DNA from: an uncultured Actinomycetes bacterium | GTDB lineage: Bacteria; Actinomycetota; Thermoleophilia; Solirubrobacterales; 70-9 | NCBI GenBank assembly: GCA_946482365.1 | Contig: CAMLQY010000011.1 | Location: 1 to 57,033 of the forward strand | Reading direction: 5' to 3' | Length of the DNA stretch: 57,033 nucleotides | In this document: one piece after another, positions 42,911 through 50,450 of the stretch | Position numbering within the stretch: the stretch's first letter is position 1 | Layout of the letters: each line of letters starts with the position of its first letter | Made by a program: the position numbers and the translations under genes | The notes under the pieces: generated by a model | Database searches by the model: none | What the model was told of the DNA's origin: nothing | What the model saw: the letters and a program-made list of their open reading frames with translations, nothing else

Positions 42911-44311
42911 ATGCGAGAGGTGCGGATCAGGGACACGCTGAGCGGCGAGCTGAGGTCGCTCGACCCCGGGGAGGAGGTCGGGATCTACGCCTGCGGGCCC
43001 ACCGTCTACAGCCGGATCCACATCGGCAACGCACGGCCGTTCGTCGTCTTCTCGCTTCTGGCGCAGTTTCTGAGGTCTGAGGGGTACAGGGCGAAGCTGG
43101 TGGTGAACGTCACCGACGTCAACGACAAGATCTACCTGGCGGCGCAGGAGGCGGGGGAGCGCTCGGCGGAGTTCGCGCAGCGGATGACCCGGGCCTACCT
43201 CGAGGACACCGACCGCCTCGGCCTGGGCCGGCCCGATGCGGAGCCTTTGGCAACCGCGACGATCGACGGGATCGTCGCGCTGATCGCCGACCTGGTCGAG
43301 GCGGGGCGCGCCTATGAGTCGGGCGGCGACGTCTACTTCCGGGTGCGCAGCTTCGAGGGCTACGGCAAGCTCTCCAACCGTCGCCCCGAGGACATGGACC
43401 AGGGCGAGGAGGCCGGCTCGGCGTCGCTCAAGGAGGACCCCCTCGACTTCGCGCTGTGGAAGGCGCACAAGCCCGGCGAGGACACCTCCTGGAACTCCCC
43501 CTGGGGGCCCGGGCGCCCGGCCTGGCACATCGAGTGCTCGGTGATGGCCGAGCAGGAGCTGGGTCCCTCCTTCGCGATTCACGGTGGCGGCTCGGACCTG
43601 ATCTTCCCCCACCACGAGAACGAGATCGCCCAGTCCGAGGGCGCGGGGCGCCCGTTTGCCCGCGTCTGGATGCACAACGGCATGATCGAGACCGGGGCGG
43701 AGAAGATGTCGAAATCCGACGGCAACATCTTTCAGCTGTCCGAGGCGCTCGACCGCTATGGACGAGAGGCGGTCGTCGCCTATCTGATCTCGGGGCACTA
43801 TCGGCAACCCCTTGCATTTGGATCTGAACAGATGGAGCAGGCGGTGGCCCGGGTGGAGCGGTTGCGGAACTTCTTCCGTGAGCACCCGGTTGGGGGCGGG
43901 CGGACCTCGGGGGAGGGTCCGGCGGAGCAACAGCGGGGAGGCTCCGGCGGACCCTCCCCCGAGTCCCGCCTTGCGGCCTTTCGGTCTGCCCTCGCAGACG
44001 ACTTCAACACGCCCCGGGCCATGGCTGAGGTGTTCGAGCTTGTCGGCGCAGCCAATCGCGGCGAGGTTCTGGAGTCGGAGGCGGCTGAAGTGCTGGCGGA
44101 GATGCTCGACCTCGTCGGCCTCAGCTCCCTTACCCAGCCGGATGAGGGAGCTGAGGCCGACGACGAGGCGGAGAAGCTGTTGGGGGAACGGCAGGAGGCT
44201 CGGGCGGCCAAGGATTTTGGGCGAGCTGACGAGATTCGGGACAGGCTGGCTGAGCTGGGGTGGGAGGTTCGGGACTCGGCTGAGGGCGCGAAGCTGGTTC
44301 CCAAGGCTTAG
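42911..44311 (+). CDS. cysS: Cysteinyl-tRNA synthetase with in-frame palindromic insertion (466 aa)
   Basis: Charges tRNA-Cys. Seen: HIGH-type motif SRIHIGNARPF, a zinc-site Cys in YACGPTVYS and in HIECSVMAEQ, and KMSKS at GAEKMSKSDGN. Between RLRNFFREHP and LAAFRSALADDFNTPRAMAEVFEL, where the family has a short link, lie about 25 extra Gly/Ser/Pro/Glu residues (about 329-354) encoded by a 23-bp inverted repeat. The frame stays open and all catalytic motifs are intact, so the enzyme should work. The last 450 bases have G/T-ending codons in excess. rlmB begins on the base after its stop. Confidence 0.94.
   Translation: MREVRIRDTLSGELRSLDPGEEVGIYACGPTVYSRIHIGNARPFVVFSLLAQFLRSEGYRAKLVVNVTDVNDKIYLAAQEAGERSAEFAQRMTRAYLEDTDRLGLGRPDAEPLATATIDGIVALIADLVEAGRAYESGGDVYFRVRSFEGYGKLSNRRPEDMDQGEEAGSASLKEDPLDFALWKAHKPGEDTSWNSPWGPGRPAWHIECSVMAEQELGPSFAIHGGGSDLIFPHHENEIAQSEGAGRPFARVWMHNGMIETGAEKMSKSDGNIFQLSEALDRYGREAVVAYLISGHYRQPLAFGSEQMEQAVARVERLRNFFREHPVGGGRTSGEGPAEQQRGGSGGPSPESRLAAFRSALADDFNTPRAMAEVFELVGAANRGEVLESEAAEVLAEMLDLVGLSSLTQPDEGAEADDEAEKLLGERQEARAAKDFGRADEIRDRLAELGWEVRDSAEGAKLVPKA
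43906..43963. repeat. Palindromic insertion inside cysS
   Basis: Arms 43906-43928 and 43941-43963 (begin CTCGGGGGAGGGTCCG) pair over 22 of 23 bases around AACAGCGGGGAG; GGCGGG/CCCGCC extends the stem outward across an asymmetric loop. The layout (GC-rich outer clamp, asymmetric loop, long inner stem) recalls the family 1 elements, but the end sequences differ. Confidence 0.75.
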
Positions 44312-44965
44312 ATGGCTTCGCAGCTGATCTATGGCAAGCAGCCGGTTGCCGAGGCGGAGCGGGGGCGGCGGCGGGTGCACCGGGTTTGGCGGGCGCCTGA
44401 GACGCCGGCGGAGGAGTTGGAGCGGCTCTGCGGGTCGGCGGACCACCAGGGGGTCGTCGCGGAGGTCGACCCCTATCCCTACGTGGGTGCCAGGGAGCTG
44501 TTGCGCAGGGAGGACGCCCTGCTCGTCGCCCTGGACCAGGTGCAGGACCCCCGCAACCTCGGCGCGGTCTGCCGCTCCGCCGAGGTCGCCGGCGCCGCCG
44601 GGGTGGTCATCCCCGATCGGCGCTCAGCCGAGGTGACCCCGACCGTCTGCAAGACCTCCGCCGGTGCCGTCGAGCACCTCTCGATCGCCCGCGTCCGCAA
44701 CCTCGCCGACTGGCTCGCAGAAGCCAAGCAGGCCGGCTTCTGGATCTGGGCCGCCGACGCCTCGGCCGAGAAGGCCCCCTGGGACGCAGACCTCACCGGC
44801 CCCACCATCCTCGTCCTCGGCGGCGAGGGCAAAGGCATCCGACCCCGCGTCGCGGCCTCCTGCGACGGCCATATCGCCCTCCCCCAACAAGGTCGAACAG
44901 CTTCCCTGAACGTTTCCGCAGCCGCCACCGCCCTGCTCTACGAGGCCGTCCGGCAGCGAACCTGA
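44312..44965 (+). CDS. rlmB: 23S rRNA (guanosine-2'-O-)-methyltransferase RlmB / TrmH family (217 aa)
   Basis: SPOUT-class enzyme that 2'-O-methylates 23S rRNA (G2251 in E. coli). Seen: a short N-terminal substrate domain with LIYGKQPVAEAERGRRRVHRVW (cited in part as LIYGKQPVAEA), then the knotted fold with NLGAVCRSAEVAGAAGVV, LVLGGEGKGIRPRV and SLNVSAAATALLYE. A little shorter than usual (230-250). Start directly abuts the cysS stop. Same neighbours as in Bacillus (cysS, rlmB, sigH), with mrnC and yacP missing. Wobble bases change from G-rich at the start to C-rich at the end. Confidence 0.93.
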   Translation: MASQLIYGKQPVAEAERGRRRVHRVWRAPETPAEELERLCGSADHQGVVAEVDPYPYVGARELLRREDALLVALDQVQDPRNLGAVCRSAEVAGAAGVVIPDRRSAEVTPTVCKTSAGAVEHLSIARVRNLADWLAEAKQAGFWIWAADASAEKAPWDADLTGPTILVLGGEGKGIRPRVAASCDGHIALPQQGRTASLNVSAAATALLYEAVRQRT

Positions 44966-45008
44966 CCCGCAGCCAACCGCCCTGGCTCCTACGAACATAA
45001 GTTCGGGG

Positions 45009-45036
45009 TTGACAGAACTCTGCGCAGCCGTAAACT
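45009..45036 (+). promoter_or_regulatory. Sigma-70-type promoter of sigH
   Basis: TTGACA (45009-45014), 16-nt spacer, TAAACT (45031-45036). The best two-part promoter in the window. Transcription from near 45043 gives a leader of about 105 nt. Confidence 0.7.
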
Positions 45037-45047
45037 ACCGCCGCAAA

Positions 45048-45138
45048 TAGGGGTGAACCTCAGCTTGAGTCTGAGACAACCCCAGTCATACAGGGCGCCC
45101 CAGGGGAGGTACGGCGCCACGAACCCTTCATTCAAGGA
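45048..45138 (+). promoter_or_regulatory. Structured 5' leader of sigH
   Basis: Contains GGGGT-gaac-CTCAG-cttgagt-CTGAG-aca-ACCCC (45050-45084), a two-part stem, then paired GGCGCC sites (45098-45103 and 45114-45119) and the ribosome binding site AAGGAG ahead of GTG 45148. No known riboswitch class recognised. Confidence 0.35.
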
Positions 45139-45147
45139 GAAGGATCC

Positions 45148-45855
45148 GTGGCTCTATCTTCGCCTACGCAGGAAATGCAGCTCCCCACCGGCCGCCTCAA
45201 CGGCTCGCTCAGGCCGGCCGAATCTAACCCTCAACCCGAGCTTGATGACCATTACTTGGTCGCTCTCGCCAAGGACGGCCGAGCCGATGCCTACGACGCG
45301 ATCGTGCGGCGCTACCGCGGCTTCGTCCGCCTCAAGGCCTCGTCCTACTTCCTGCTCGGGGGCGAGTCCGACGACCTGATCCAGGAAGGCCTGCTCGGCC
45401 TCTACAAGGCGATCCGCGACTACCGCACCGACCGCGAGTCGAGCTTCCGCAACTTCGCCGAGCTCTGCATCACGCGCCAGATCATCACCGCGGTCAAGAC
45501 CGCGACCCGCAACAAGCACACGCCGCTCAACCAGTACGTCTCCTTCAGTCAGACCCCGGCCGCAGCGGGCGACTCCGACACCACGCTCGACGAGATCCTG
45601 CCTGGGCCAGCCGTCCACGACCCGGTCAACCAGGTGATCGCCTCCGAAGAGCTGGAGAGCCTCGTCTCCTGCCTCTCCGGGGTCTCCGGCGTCCTCTCCG
45701 ACCTCGAGAGCCGGGTCCTCTCGCTCTACCTCGACGGGCACTCCTACGAGGCGACGGCCGAGCGGCTGGAGTGCGACACCAAGACCGTCGACAACGCCCT
45801 GCAGCGCGTCAAGCGCAAGGTGGGCGCCCACCTTGCATCGCGAGAGCCGGTCTAA
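45148..45855 (+). CDS. sigH: RNA polymerase sigma factor, SigH type (235 aa)
   Basis: Sigma-70 family factor close to Bacillus SigH. Seen: region 2 with DAYDAIVRRYRGFVRLKAS, DDLIQEGLLGLYKAIRDY and SFRNFAELCITRQIITAVKTATR (cited in part as FAELCITRQIITAVKT), and region 4 with LSLYLDGHSYEATAERL and VDNALQRVKRKV. Start GTG 45148 has a good Shine-Dalgarno site. Its place after rlmB is the same as in Bacillus, although sporulation genes are not evident here, so a stress or growth-phase role is likelier. The stop overlaps the convergent next gene by 4 nt. Confidence 0.94.
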   Translation: MALSSPTQEMQLPTGRLNGSLRPAESNPQPELDDHYLVALAKDGRADAYDAIVRRYRGFVRLKASSYFLLGGESDDLIQEGLLGLYKAIRDYRTDRESSFRNFAELCITRQIITAVKTATRNKHTPLNQYVSFSQTPAAAGDSDTTLDEILPGPAVHDPVNQVIASEELESLVSCLSGVSGVLSDLESRVLSLYLDGHSYEATAERLECDTKTVDNALQRVKRKVGAHLASREPV

Positions 45856-46862
45856 GGCAGGTCGGCCAGCACGTACTCGAGCAGCTCCCGGCCGTGCTCG
45901 GAGGCGACGGAGACGTCGTCGGCCTTGATCCGGGCGCGGTGCAGGGACTGCATGCGCAGCACGTCGCCGTCGCAGCGGCTGTTGGGGAAGACGCCGGCGT
46001 AAGAGACGCCCAGTCGCTCGAGGTGGTCTCCTACGAGGGCGGTGGCCGGCGTGTCGAGCGGCAGGTCGAGGTAGACGGCATCGAGGCTGAGGCGGTGGAA
46101 GAGGTGGTGGCGCTCGGCGGCGACCACGGTCTCGAGATCGGTGCCTGGGACCTCGACCGTGATCAGCGCCAGGTTGTGGTCGGCATCGACCGCCACGTGC
46201 AGCTCGGTTCGCTCCTCCAGGGCGAAATCTGCGGGAGGCCCGGCGAGCGTCCCGCGCAGCTCGCACAGCTCCAGCGTCCGGCCGACGATCTCCCGGTGGC
46301 GCTCCGGGGCGTAGGCCGGCCGCTCGTGGCCGTCGTTCAGCTTCGTGTAGAAGAGCGCCGCCGACTGGCGCCCCCGCCGACCCTCGCCGGCGGCGTCGTT
46401 GGAGACCGAGGCCGGGATCCAGCCCAGCAGGAACCCGGTCTCGTGCGCGCCCAGCTCGACGTTGGCGCGCTGGCTGTAGGGGTGCGCGGCGGTCGCCTCG
46501 CTGTACATGCCCGCCATCCCCTGCCCGGCCGCCCAGTCCATCAGAAAGCGCTTGGTCCGCGTGAACAGGTGCTGCCCCCGCGCCGCCGGCATCGTCACCG
46601 CCTGCCCGGAATGACCGACCGCGTCCCCCGCCGCGGCCAGGCTCATCCCCTCGTGGCAGAGCAGCTCCCCCTGCGGCGTCTCCGCCACGCACGAAACGTA
46701 GGTGCCCTCGGCCAGCCGCCTCGACACCTCCTCCGCGTCGTAGACCCAGCGCACGTCATAGCTCTCACCGTAAGCGCTCCGGATTGCCTCGCTCAGCAGT
46801 GCGCCTTCGTCGGGTTCGAGGAAGCGAAACCGTGCTTCGATGCCGTTCCCTGACTCCCCCAC
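45852..46862 (-). CDS. GNAT-like acetyltransferase-domain protein (336 aa)
   Basis: Weak but consistent GNAT pattern: an acceptor-side start (EPDEGALLSEAIRSAYGE), a central strand-helix (GDAVGHSGQAVTMPAARGQHLFTRTKRFLMDW, cited in part as VTMPAARGQHLF) where acetyl-CoA would bind, and EATAAHPYSQRANVELGAHETGFLLG, a stretch I associate with GNAT-like proteins fused or linked to anti-sigma kinases in related bacteria. The last 130 residues form a second, less clear domain. Substrate unknown. Start GTG 46862. Convergent with sigH. Confidence 0.65.
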   Translation of the reverse strand: MGESGNGIEARFRFLEPDEGALLSEAIRSAYGESYDVRWVYDAEEVSRRLAEGTYVSCVAETPQGELLCHEGMSLAAAGDAVGHSGQAVTMPAARGQHLFTRTKRFLMDWAAGQGMAGMYSEATAAHPYSQRANVELGAHETGFLLGWIPASVSNDAAGEGRRGRQSAALFYTKLNDGHERPAYAPERHREIVGRTLELCELRGTLAGPPADFALEERTELHVAVDADHNLALITVEVPGTDLETVVAAERHHLFHRLSLDAVYLDLPLDTPATALVGDHLERLGVSYAGVFPNSRCDGDVLRMQSLHRARIKADDVSVASEHGRELLEYVLADLP

Positions 46863-46883
46863 GATCTCTATATTCGACAGACT

Positions 46884-46956
46884 GCCCGCCTAGCTTAATT
46901 GGTAAAGCATCGCTCTTGTAAAGCGGAGAGTTCCGGTTCGAGTCCGGAGGCGGGCT
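46884..46956 (+). tRNA. tRNA-Thr (anticodon UGU)
   Basis: Seven-base acceptor GCCCGCC pairs with GGCGGGC; D arm GCTT...AAGC; anticodon stem TCGCT/AGCGG with loop CTTGTAA, so the anticodon is TGT (46917-46919); T arm TCCGG-TTCGAGT-CCGGA. Discriminator T; CCA is not encoded. Decodes ACA (and by wobble ACG). Confidence 0.95.
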
Positions 46957-46963
46957 CTCCTTC

Positions 46964-48352
46964 TCAGGCTGAAGCTGAGCCTCCGCCACCGAGCACCCGT
47001 GCCTTCTCCGCCGCCAGCTCCTCGTCGTCGAGTATGCCCTTCTCGTGCAGGGTGGCGAGGCGCTCCAGGCGGGCGATGCGGGTGTCGTCGTCGAGAGCCT
47101 GGGTGGGGGCTTCCGAGGGCGCGGCTGCGGACTCGGGCTTGCGCATCTCCGGCAGGCGCAGCTTCGAGGCCCGCTCGCCGAGGTTGGCGTCCTTGACGGC
47201 GTCGACGACACGCTCCTTGGTGCGGCCGAAGAAGTCTCCGTACTCGGCGTCGGGGAATTCCTCGGCGGCCTGCTTGCGCAGCTCGTGGATGCCGAAGGCG
47301 GCCAGCCCGGCGATGACCAGGGTGGTCAGGAAGGAGCGCAGGTTCTGGGTCGGGGCCTGGAGGAAGTAGATGCCGACGACGATCGCCAGCGCGCTGTAGA
47401 CGTAGGCGGGGTACTCGCGCAGGGCCGGTGCCACGAATTTGCGAGTCGACCGGGCGGAGGACGTCGGCGAGGCCAGCCAGCCGGCGATTCCGAAGAGGAC
47501 GCCGACCACGATCACGGTCGTCGCGATGCTGGTCATCAGCGAGGTGCCGATCGACCAGGCCGCTTCCGCCGCCGGCCGCGCGCTTTCTTCGACCACGAGC
47601 TGGTCGACGACGATCCCGCCGAAGATCTCCCGGGCGACGATCACGGCGAAGCCCGCCGCGATCAGCCCGACGCCGCAGAAGAGCACGGTCACCCAGCGTT
47701 CCTCCCGCGCGAGGTAGATCGCCAGCCCGAAGCAGAGGAACGTGAGCAGCGAGAGCACCAGGGCAAGGCCCTTGATCGCGACGACGACGTCCTGCGCGGT
47801 CTTCAACTGGTCGGACTCGAGGATCGTGAACTTGCCCGCGTCGGGTGGCAGCTTTTCCGCCAGGTCGGCGCCGATCCCGACCTGGTCGGCGAGATTGGTG
47901 ACGAGGCTGCCGAGGTTGAGGCTGACTTCGCCTTCTTCGGTCGAGACCGTGCCTTCCTTTTCCTCGAGGACGGCGATCAGTTCTTCGTGGGCGGTTCGGT
48001 TGGCGCCCTTCCAGAGCTCCTGGGCGGTGGACGTTTCCAGCACCCGGTTGGCCCCGTCGCCGGCCACCTGGCGCAGGCCGCCGGAGATCGGGCCGGCGAG
48101 GTCCTTGGTGTCGCCGGGCAGGATCTCGCTGAGTTCTTCCTCGACGTCGACGTTTTCGTAGAGCTGGTCGACCAGGTAATCCCCCACCGCCTGGCGGATC
48201 GTTTCGTCCTGGATCAGGCGGCCGCTGGTGTCGACCCAGTCGTCGGTGTTGAGCGCCTGCCGCTCGGTCCAGATCGCGAAGACGCTGAGGAAGGCCAGGA
48301 CGGCACCCAGCACGACCAGCACTCGGACCAGGCGTCGCCTTCCACGGGTCAT
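46964..48352 (-). CDS. Integral membrane protein with C-terminal SHOCT domain (462 aa)
   Basis: Seen: a membrane segment at about residues 9-28, a large extracytoplasmic part (about 30-200) with NTDDWVDTSGRLIQDETIR and VGDYLVDQLYENVDVEEEL, four to five membrane segments (about 203-350), a linker, and a short SHOCT domain at the end (RIARLERLATLHEKGILDDEELAAEK, cited in part as LHEKGILDDEELAAEK). The function is unknown; SHOCT often marks oligomerising or regulatory tails. Ends 8 bases from tRNA-Thr. Likely leaderless: TAGCAT on the minus strand (48361-48366) is 8 nt before the ATG. Confidence 0.82.
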   Translation of the reverse strand: MTRGRRRLVRVLVVLGAVLAFLSVFAIWTERQALNTDDWVDTSGRLIQDETIRQAVGDYLVDQLYENVDVEEELSEILPGDTKDLAGPISGGLRQVAGDGANRVLETSTAQELWKGANRTAHEELIAVLEEKEGTVSTEEGEVSLNLGSLVTNLADQVGIGADLAEKLPPDAGKFTILESDQLKTAQDVVVAIKGLALVLSLLTFLCFGLAIYLAREERWVTVLFCGVGLIAAGFAVIVAREIFGGIVVDQLVVEESARPAAEAAWSIGTSLMTSIATTVIVVGVLFGIAGWLASPTSSARSTRKFVAPALREYPAYVYSALAIVVGIYFLQAPTQNLRSFLTTLVIAGLAAFGIHELRKQAAEEFPDAEYGDFFGRTKERVVDAVKDANLGERASKLRLPEMRKPESAAAPSEAPTQALDDDTRIARLERLATLHEKGILDDEELAAEKARVLGGGGSASA

Positions 48353-48360
48353 CCGTATGG

Positions 48361-48370
48361 ATGCTATACG
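48361..48370. promoter_or_regulatory. Overlapping divergent -10 boxes, SHOCT / dioxygenase genes
   Basis: The 25-bp gap holds TAGCAT on the minus strand (48361-48366, 8 nt from the leftward ATG) and TATACG on the plus strand (48365-48370, 7 nt from ATG 48378), sharing two bases. Confidence 0.5.
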
Positions 48371-48377
48371 TGGAGCA

Positions 48378-49298
48378 ATGAAGCTCGAGGGAATTCACCA
48401 CATCACCGCGATCACGGCCGACGCCCAGAGCAACGTCGACTTCTACGCGGGGACGATGGGGCTGCGCCTGGTCAAGAAGACGGTCAACCAGGACAACCCC
48501 ACCGTCTATCACCTCTTCTTCGCCGACGAGAAGGGCAGCGCCGGCTCCGACCTCACCTTCTTCGAGTTCCCCGGAGTTCCCCCGGGGAAGGCGGGCGCGG
48601 GCGACGTGCACAGGATCGTCTGGCGCGTGGCCTCGCATGCCGCGCTCGACTTCTGGGAGGAGCGACTCGGCGCGGCCGGGATCGAGTCGGAGCGGGCCGG
48701 GGGAGGGTTGCGCTTCGCCGACCCGGAGGGCCTCGCGCATGAGCTGGCCGTGGTCGAGGTCGCCGACGAGCCGCTGATCGCCGATCACCCGGAGGTCCCT
48801 GCTGACCACGCGCTTCGCGGCTTCCACGCGGTCTGCACCTACAGCGGGGCGCCCGACGCCAGCCACTCGCTGTTGGAAGCGCTCGAGTTCGAGTCCCTCG
48901 GCGAGGAGACCTGGGAGGCGCGGGGGGCAAGCCGGGGCGGTCTCTACGTCTACGAACGCCCCCCCGAGGAGCCGTCGCGCCAGGGCGCCGGCAGCGTCCA
49001 TCACATCGCCTGGGCGTCGACCCTCGACGAGCACGAGCAATGGCGGGACCGCGCGATCTCGGCAGGAGCGCACCCGACTCCGGTGATCGACCGCTTCTAC
49101 TTCCGCTCGATCTACTTCCGCGAGCCGAGCGGGGTCCTCTTCGAGATCGCCACCCTCGGCCCCGGCTTCACCGTCGACGAGCCGCTCGAGCACCTGGGCG
49201 AGAAGCTCTCCCTGCCGCCCGACTTCGAGCACCTGAGGGCGGAGGTCGAACCGAACCTTCCCCCGGTGGTCAATCCACGGACCGTCTCGACCGGGTGA
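48378..49298 (+). CDS. VOC-superfamily ring-cleaving dioxygenase, LinE/PcpA-like (306 aa)
   Basis: Two VOC modules in tandem (about residues 5-130 and 145-270). Metal ligands expected from GIHHITAIT, VHHIAWAS and LFEIATLGPG are present. DNVxFYAGTMGLRLVKKTVNQDNP-type stretches (seen as VDFYAGTMGLRLVKKTVNQD) are typical of hydroquinone-cleaving enzymes such as LinE, PcpA and MhqO. The next gene encodes a maleylacetate reductase-like protein with a 4-bp overlap, so the pair probably opens a hydroquinone-type ring and reduces the product to 3-oxoadipate (inference). The true aromatic substrate is unknown. Confidence 0.87.
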   Translation: MKLEGIHHITAITADAQSNVDFYAGTMGLRLVKKTVNQDNPTVYHLFFADEKGSAGSDLTFFEFPGVPPGKAGAGDVHRIVWRVASHAALDFWEERLGAAGIESERAGGGLRFADPEGLAHELAVVEVADEPLIADHPEVPADHALRGFHAVCTYSGAPDASHSLLEALEFESLGEETWEARGASRGGLYVYERPPEEPSRQGAGSVHHIAWASTLDEHEQWRDRAISAGAHPTPVIDRFYFRSIYFREPSGVLFEIATLGPGFTVDEPLEHLGEKLSLPPDFEHLRAEVEPNLPPVVNPRTVSTG

Positions 49299-50311
49299 GC
49301 GGCAACTTCGTCTGGCGCGACGCCGGACGCACTGTCGTCTTTCGCGACAGCGGCATCGACGACGCGCCGCAGCTGCTGGCCGAGAGCGGCATGGAGCGCT
49401 TCGAGCTGCTCTCGACCTCGCGGCACCTGAAGCAGGCGGGGGGGCTGGCAAGCGCCGCGCTGGCTGTGCATGAGGTCCCGGCGGGCGCACCGGCGTCCGC
49501 GGTTCCCGAGGCCGCCGCGGAGCTGCTCGGGTCCGCCCGGGCCACGACCCTCGTCGCCCTCGGCGGCGGCCGCACGATCGACACGGCGAAGGCCATCGCC
49601 TCGGTCACCGGCGCCCGTGTCGCCGCGATCCCGACGACGATGTCCGGGGCCGAGATGACCGGCATCCATCGCCTGCCGGCGGGAGCTGAGGACCGGGTGC
49701 GCGCCCTCGTTCGCCCCTCGCTGGTGATCGCCGACCCGGGGGCGATGACCAGCGCCCCGGAGCCGGAGTTGCGGGCGAGCTCGATGAACGCCCTGGCCCA
49801 CGGTGCCGACTCGCTCTACACCCCCTTCGCCAACCCCGTCTCGGAGATGACCGCCTTGCGCGGGGCCGAGCTGATCGCGACCGCGCTCGACGAAACTCCC
49901 GCCGAGCGGGGCCGCGCAGCCCTCGCCCTCGCCTCGATCCTCTGCGGCTACGCGATCGACTCCGGCGCCTTCGCCCTCCACCACGTCGTCTGTCAGACCC
50001 TGGCCCGCGTCTGCGGCACCCCCCATGCCGGCACCAACGCCACAATCCTCCCCCGAGCAATGGCCTTCATGGTTCCGAGAGCCCCCGACGGCCTAGTCCC
50101 CCTGGCCAGAGCTCTCGAATCCGAACCGAGCGAAATCGAACCCCGCCTTCTCCACCTGGGCGGCAACCCTCCCGGCCTAGGAGCCCTGGGCGCCGACCGC
50201 TCCAAGCTCCCCCAAGCTCTCGAATCAATGCTCCTGCGGCCCGAGCTGGCCTTCTCGCCGGAACCCCCGACGAGGACCGACCTGGAAAAGCTCCTCGACG
50301 CAGCCTGGTAA
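49295..50311 (+). CDS. Maleylacetate reductase-like iron-containing alcohol dehydrogenase (338 aa)
   Basis: NAD(P)H-dependent reductase of the group III iron-ADH fold. Seen: VALGGGRTIDTAKAIA (nucleotide binding), IPTTMSGAEMT (family PTTxxGSEMT), NALAHGADSLY, and FALHHVVCQTLARVCGTPHAGTNA with the metal-region histidines. The GTGA overlap with the dioxygenase stop shows coupling, and the pair corresponds to linE-linF or pcpA-pcpE in other bacteria. The last 250 bases are strongly C-rich on the coding strand. Followed by a family 1 palindromic element. Confidence 0.87.
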   Translation: MSGNFVWRDAGRTVVFRDSGIDDAPQLLAESGMERFELLSTSRHLKQAGGLASAALAVHEVPAGAPASAVPEAAAELLGSARATTLVALGGGRTIDTAKAIASVTGARVAAIPTTMSGAEMTGIHRLPAGAEDRVRALVRPSLVIADPGAMTSAPEPELRASSMNALAHGADSLYTPFANPVSEMTALRGAELIATALDETPAERGRAALALASILCGYAIDSGAFALHHVVCQTLARVCGTPHAGTNATILPRAMAFMVPRAPDGLVPLARALESEPSEIEPRLLHLGGNPPGLGALGADRSKLPQALESMLLRPELAFSPEPPTRTDLEKLLDAAW

Positions 50312-50320
50312 TCCGCGTCT

Positions 50321-50412
50321 CCGGCGGGTGGCGTCGTAGGGGGGACCGCCCCTGAGGACGCTTTAGCGACCGGAAGGGGCGGTGGGTCCCCTGCGGCGAC
50401 AGGACCCGCCGG
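50321..50412. repeat. Palindromic element, family 1, copy 3
   Basis: A 92-bp element. Outer arms CCGGCGGGT (50321-50329) and ACCCGCCGG (50404-50412), family ends GCGGGTGGCG and CGACAGGACCCGC with the same asymmetric loop as the other copies, then inner pairs AGGGG/CCCCT and ACCGCCCCT/AGGGGCGGT and a small CGCT/AGCG centre. Same orientation as the copy near 5.0 kb. Inner stem sequences differ among copies while pairing is kept. Confidence 0.8.
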
Positions 50413-50450
50413 TCGGTAACCATGATCCTGAGGCCGTGTAGCCAATACGG

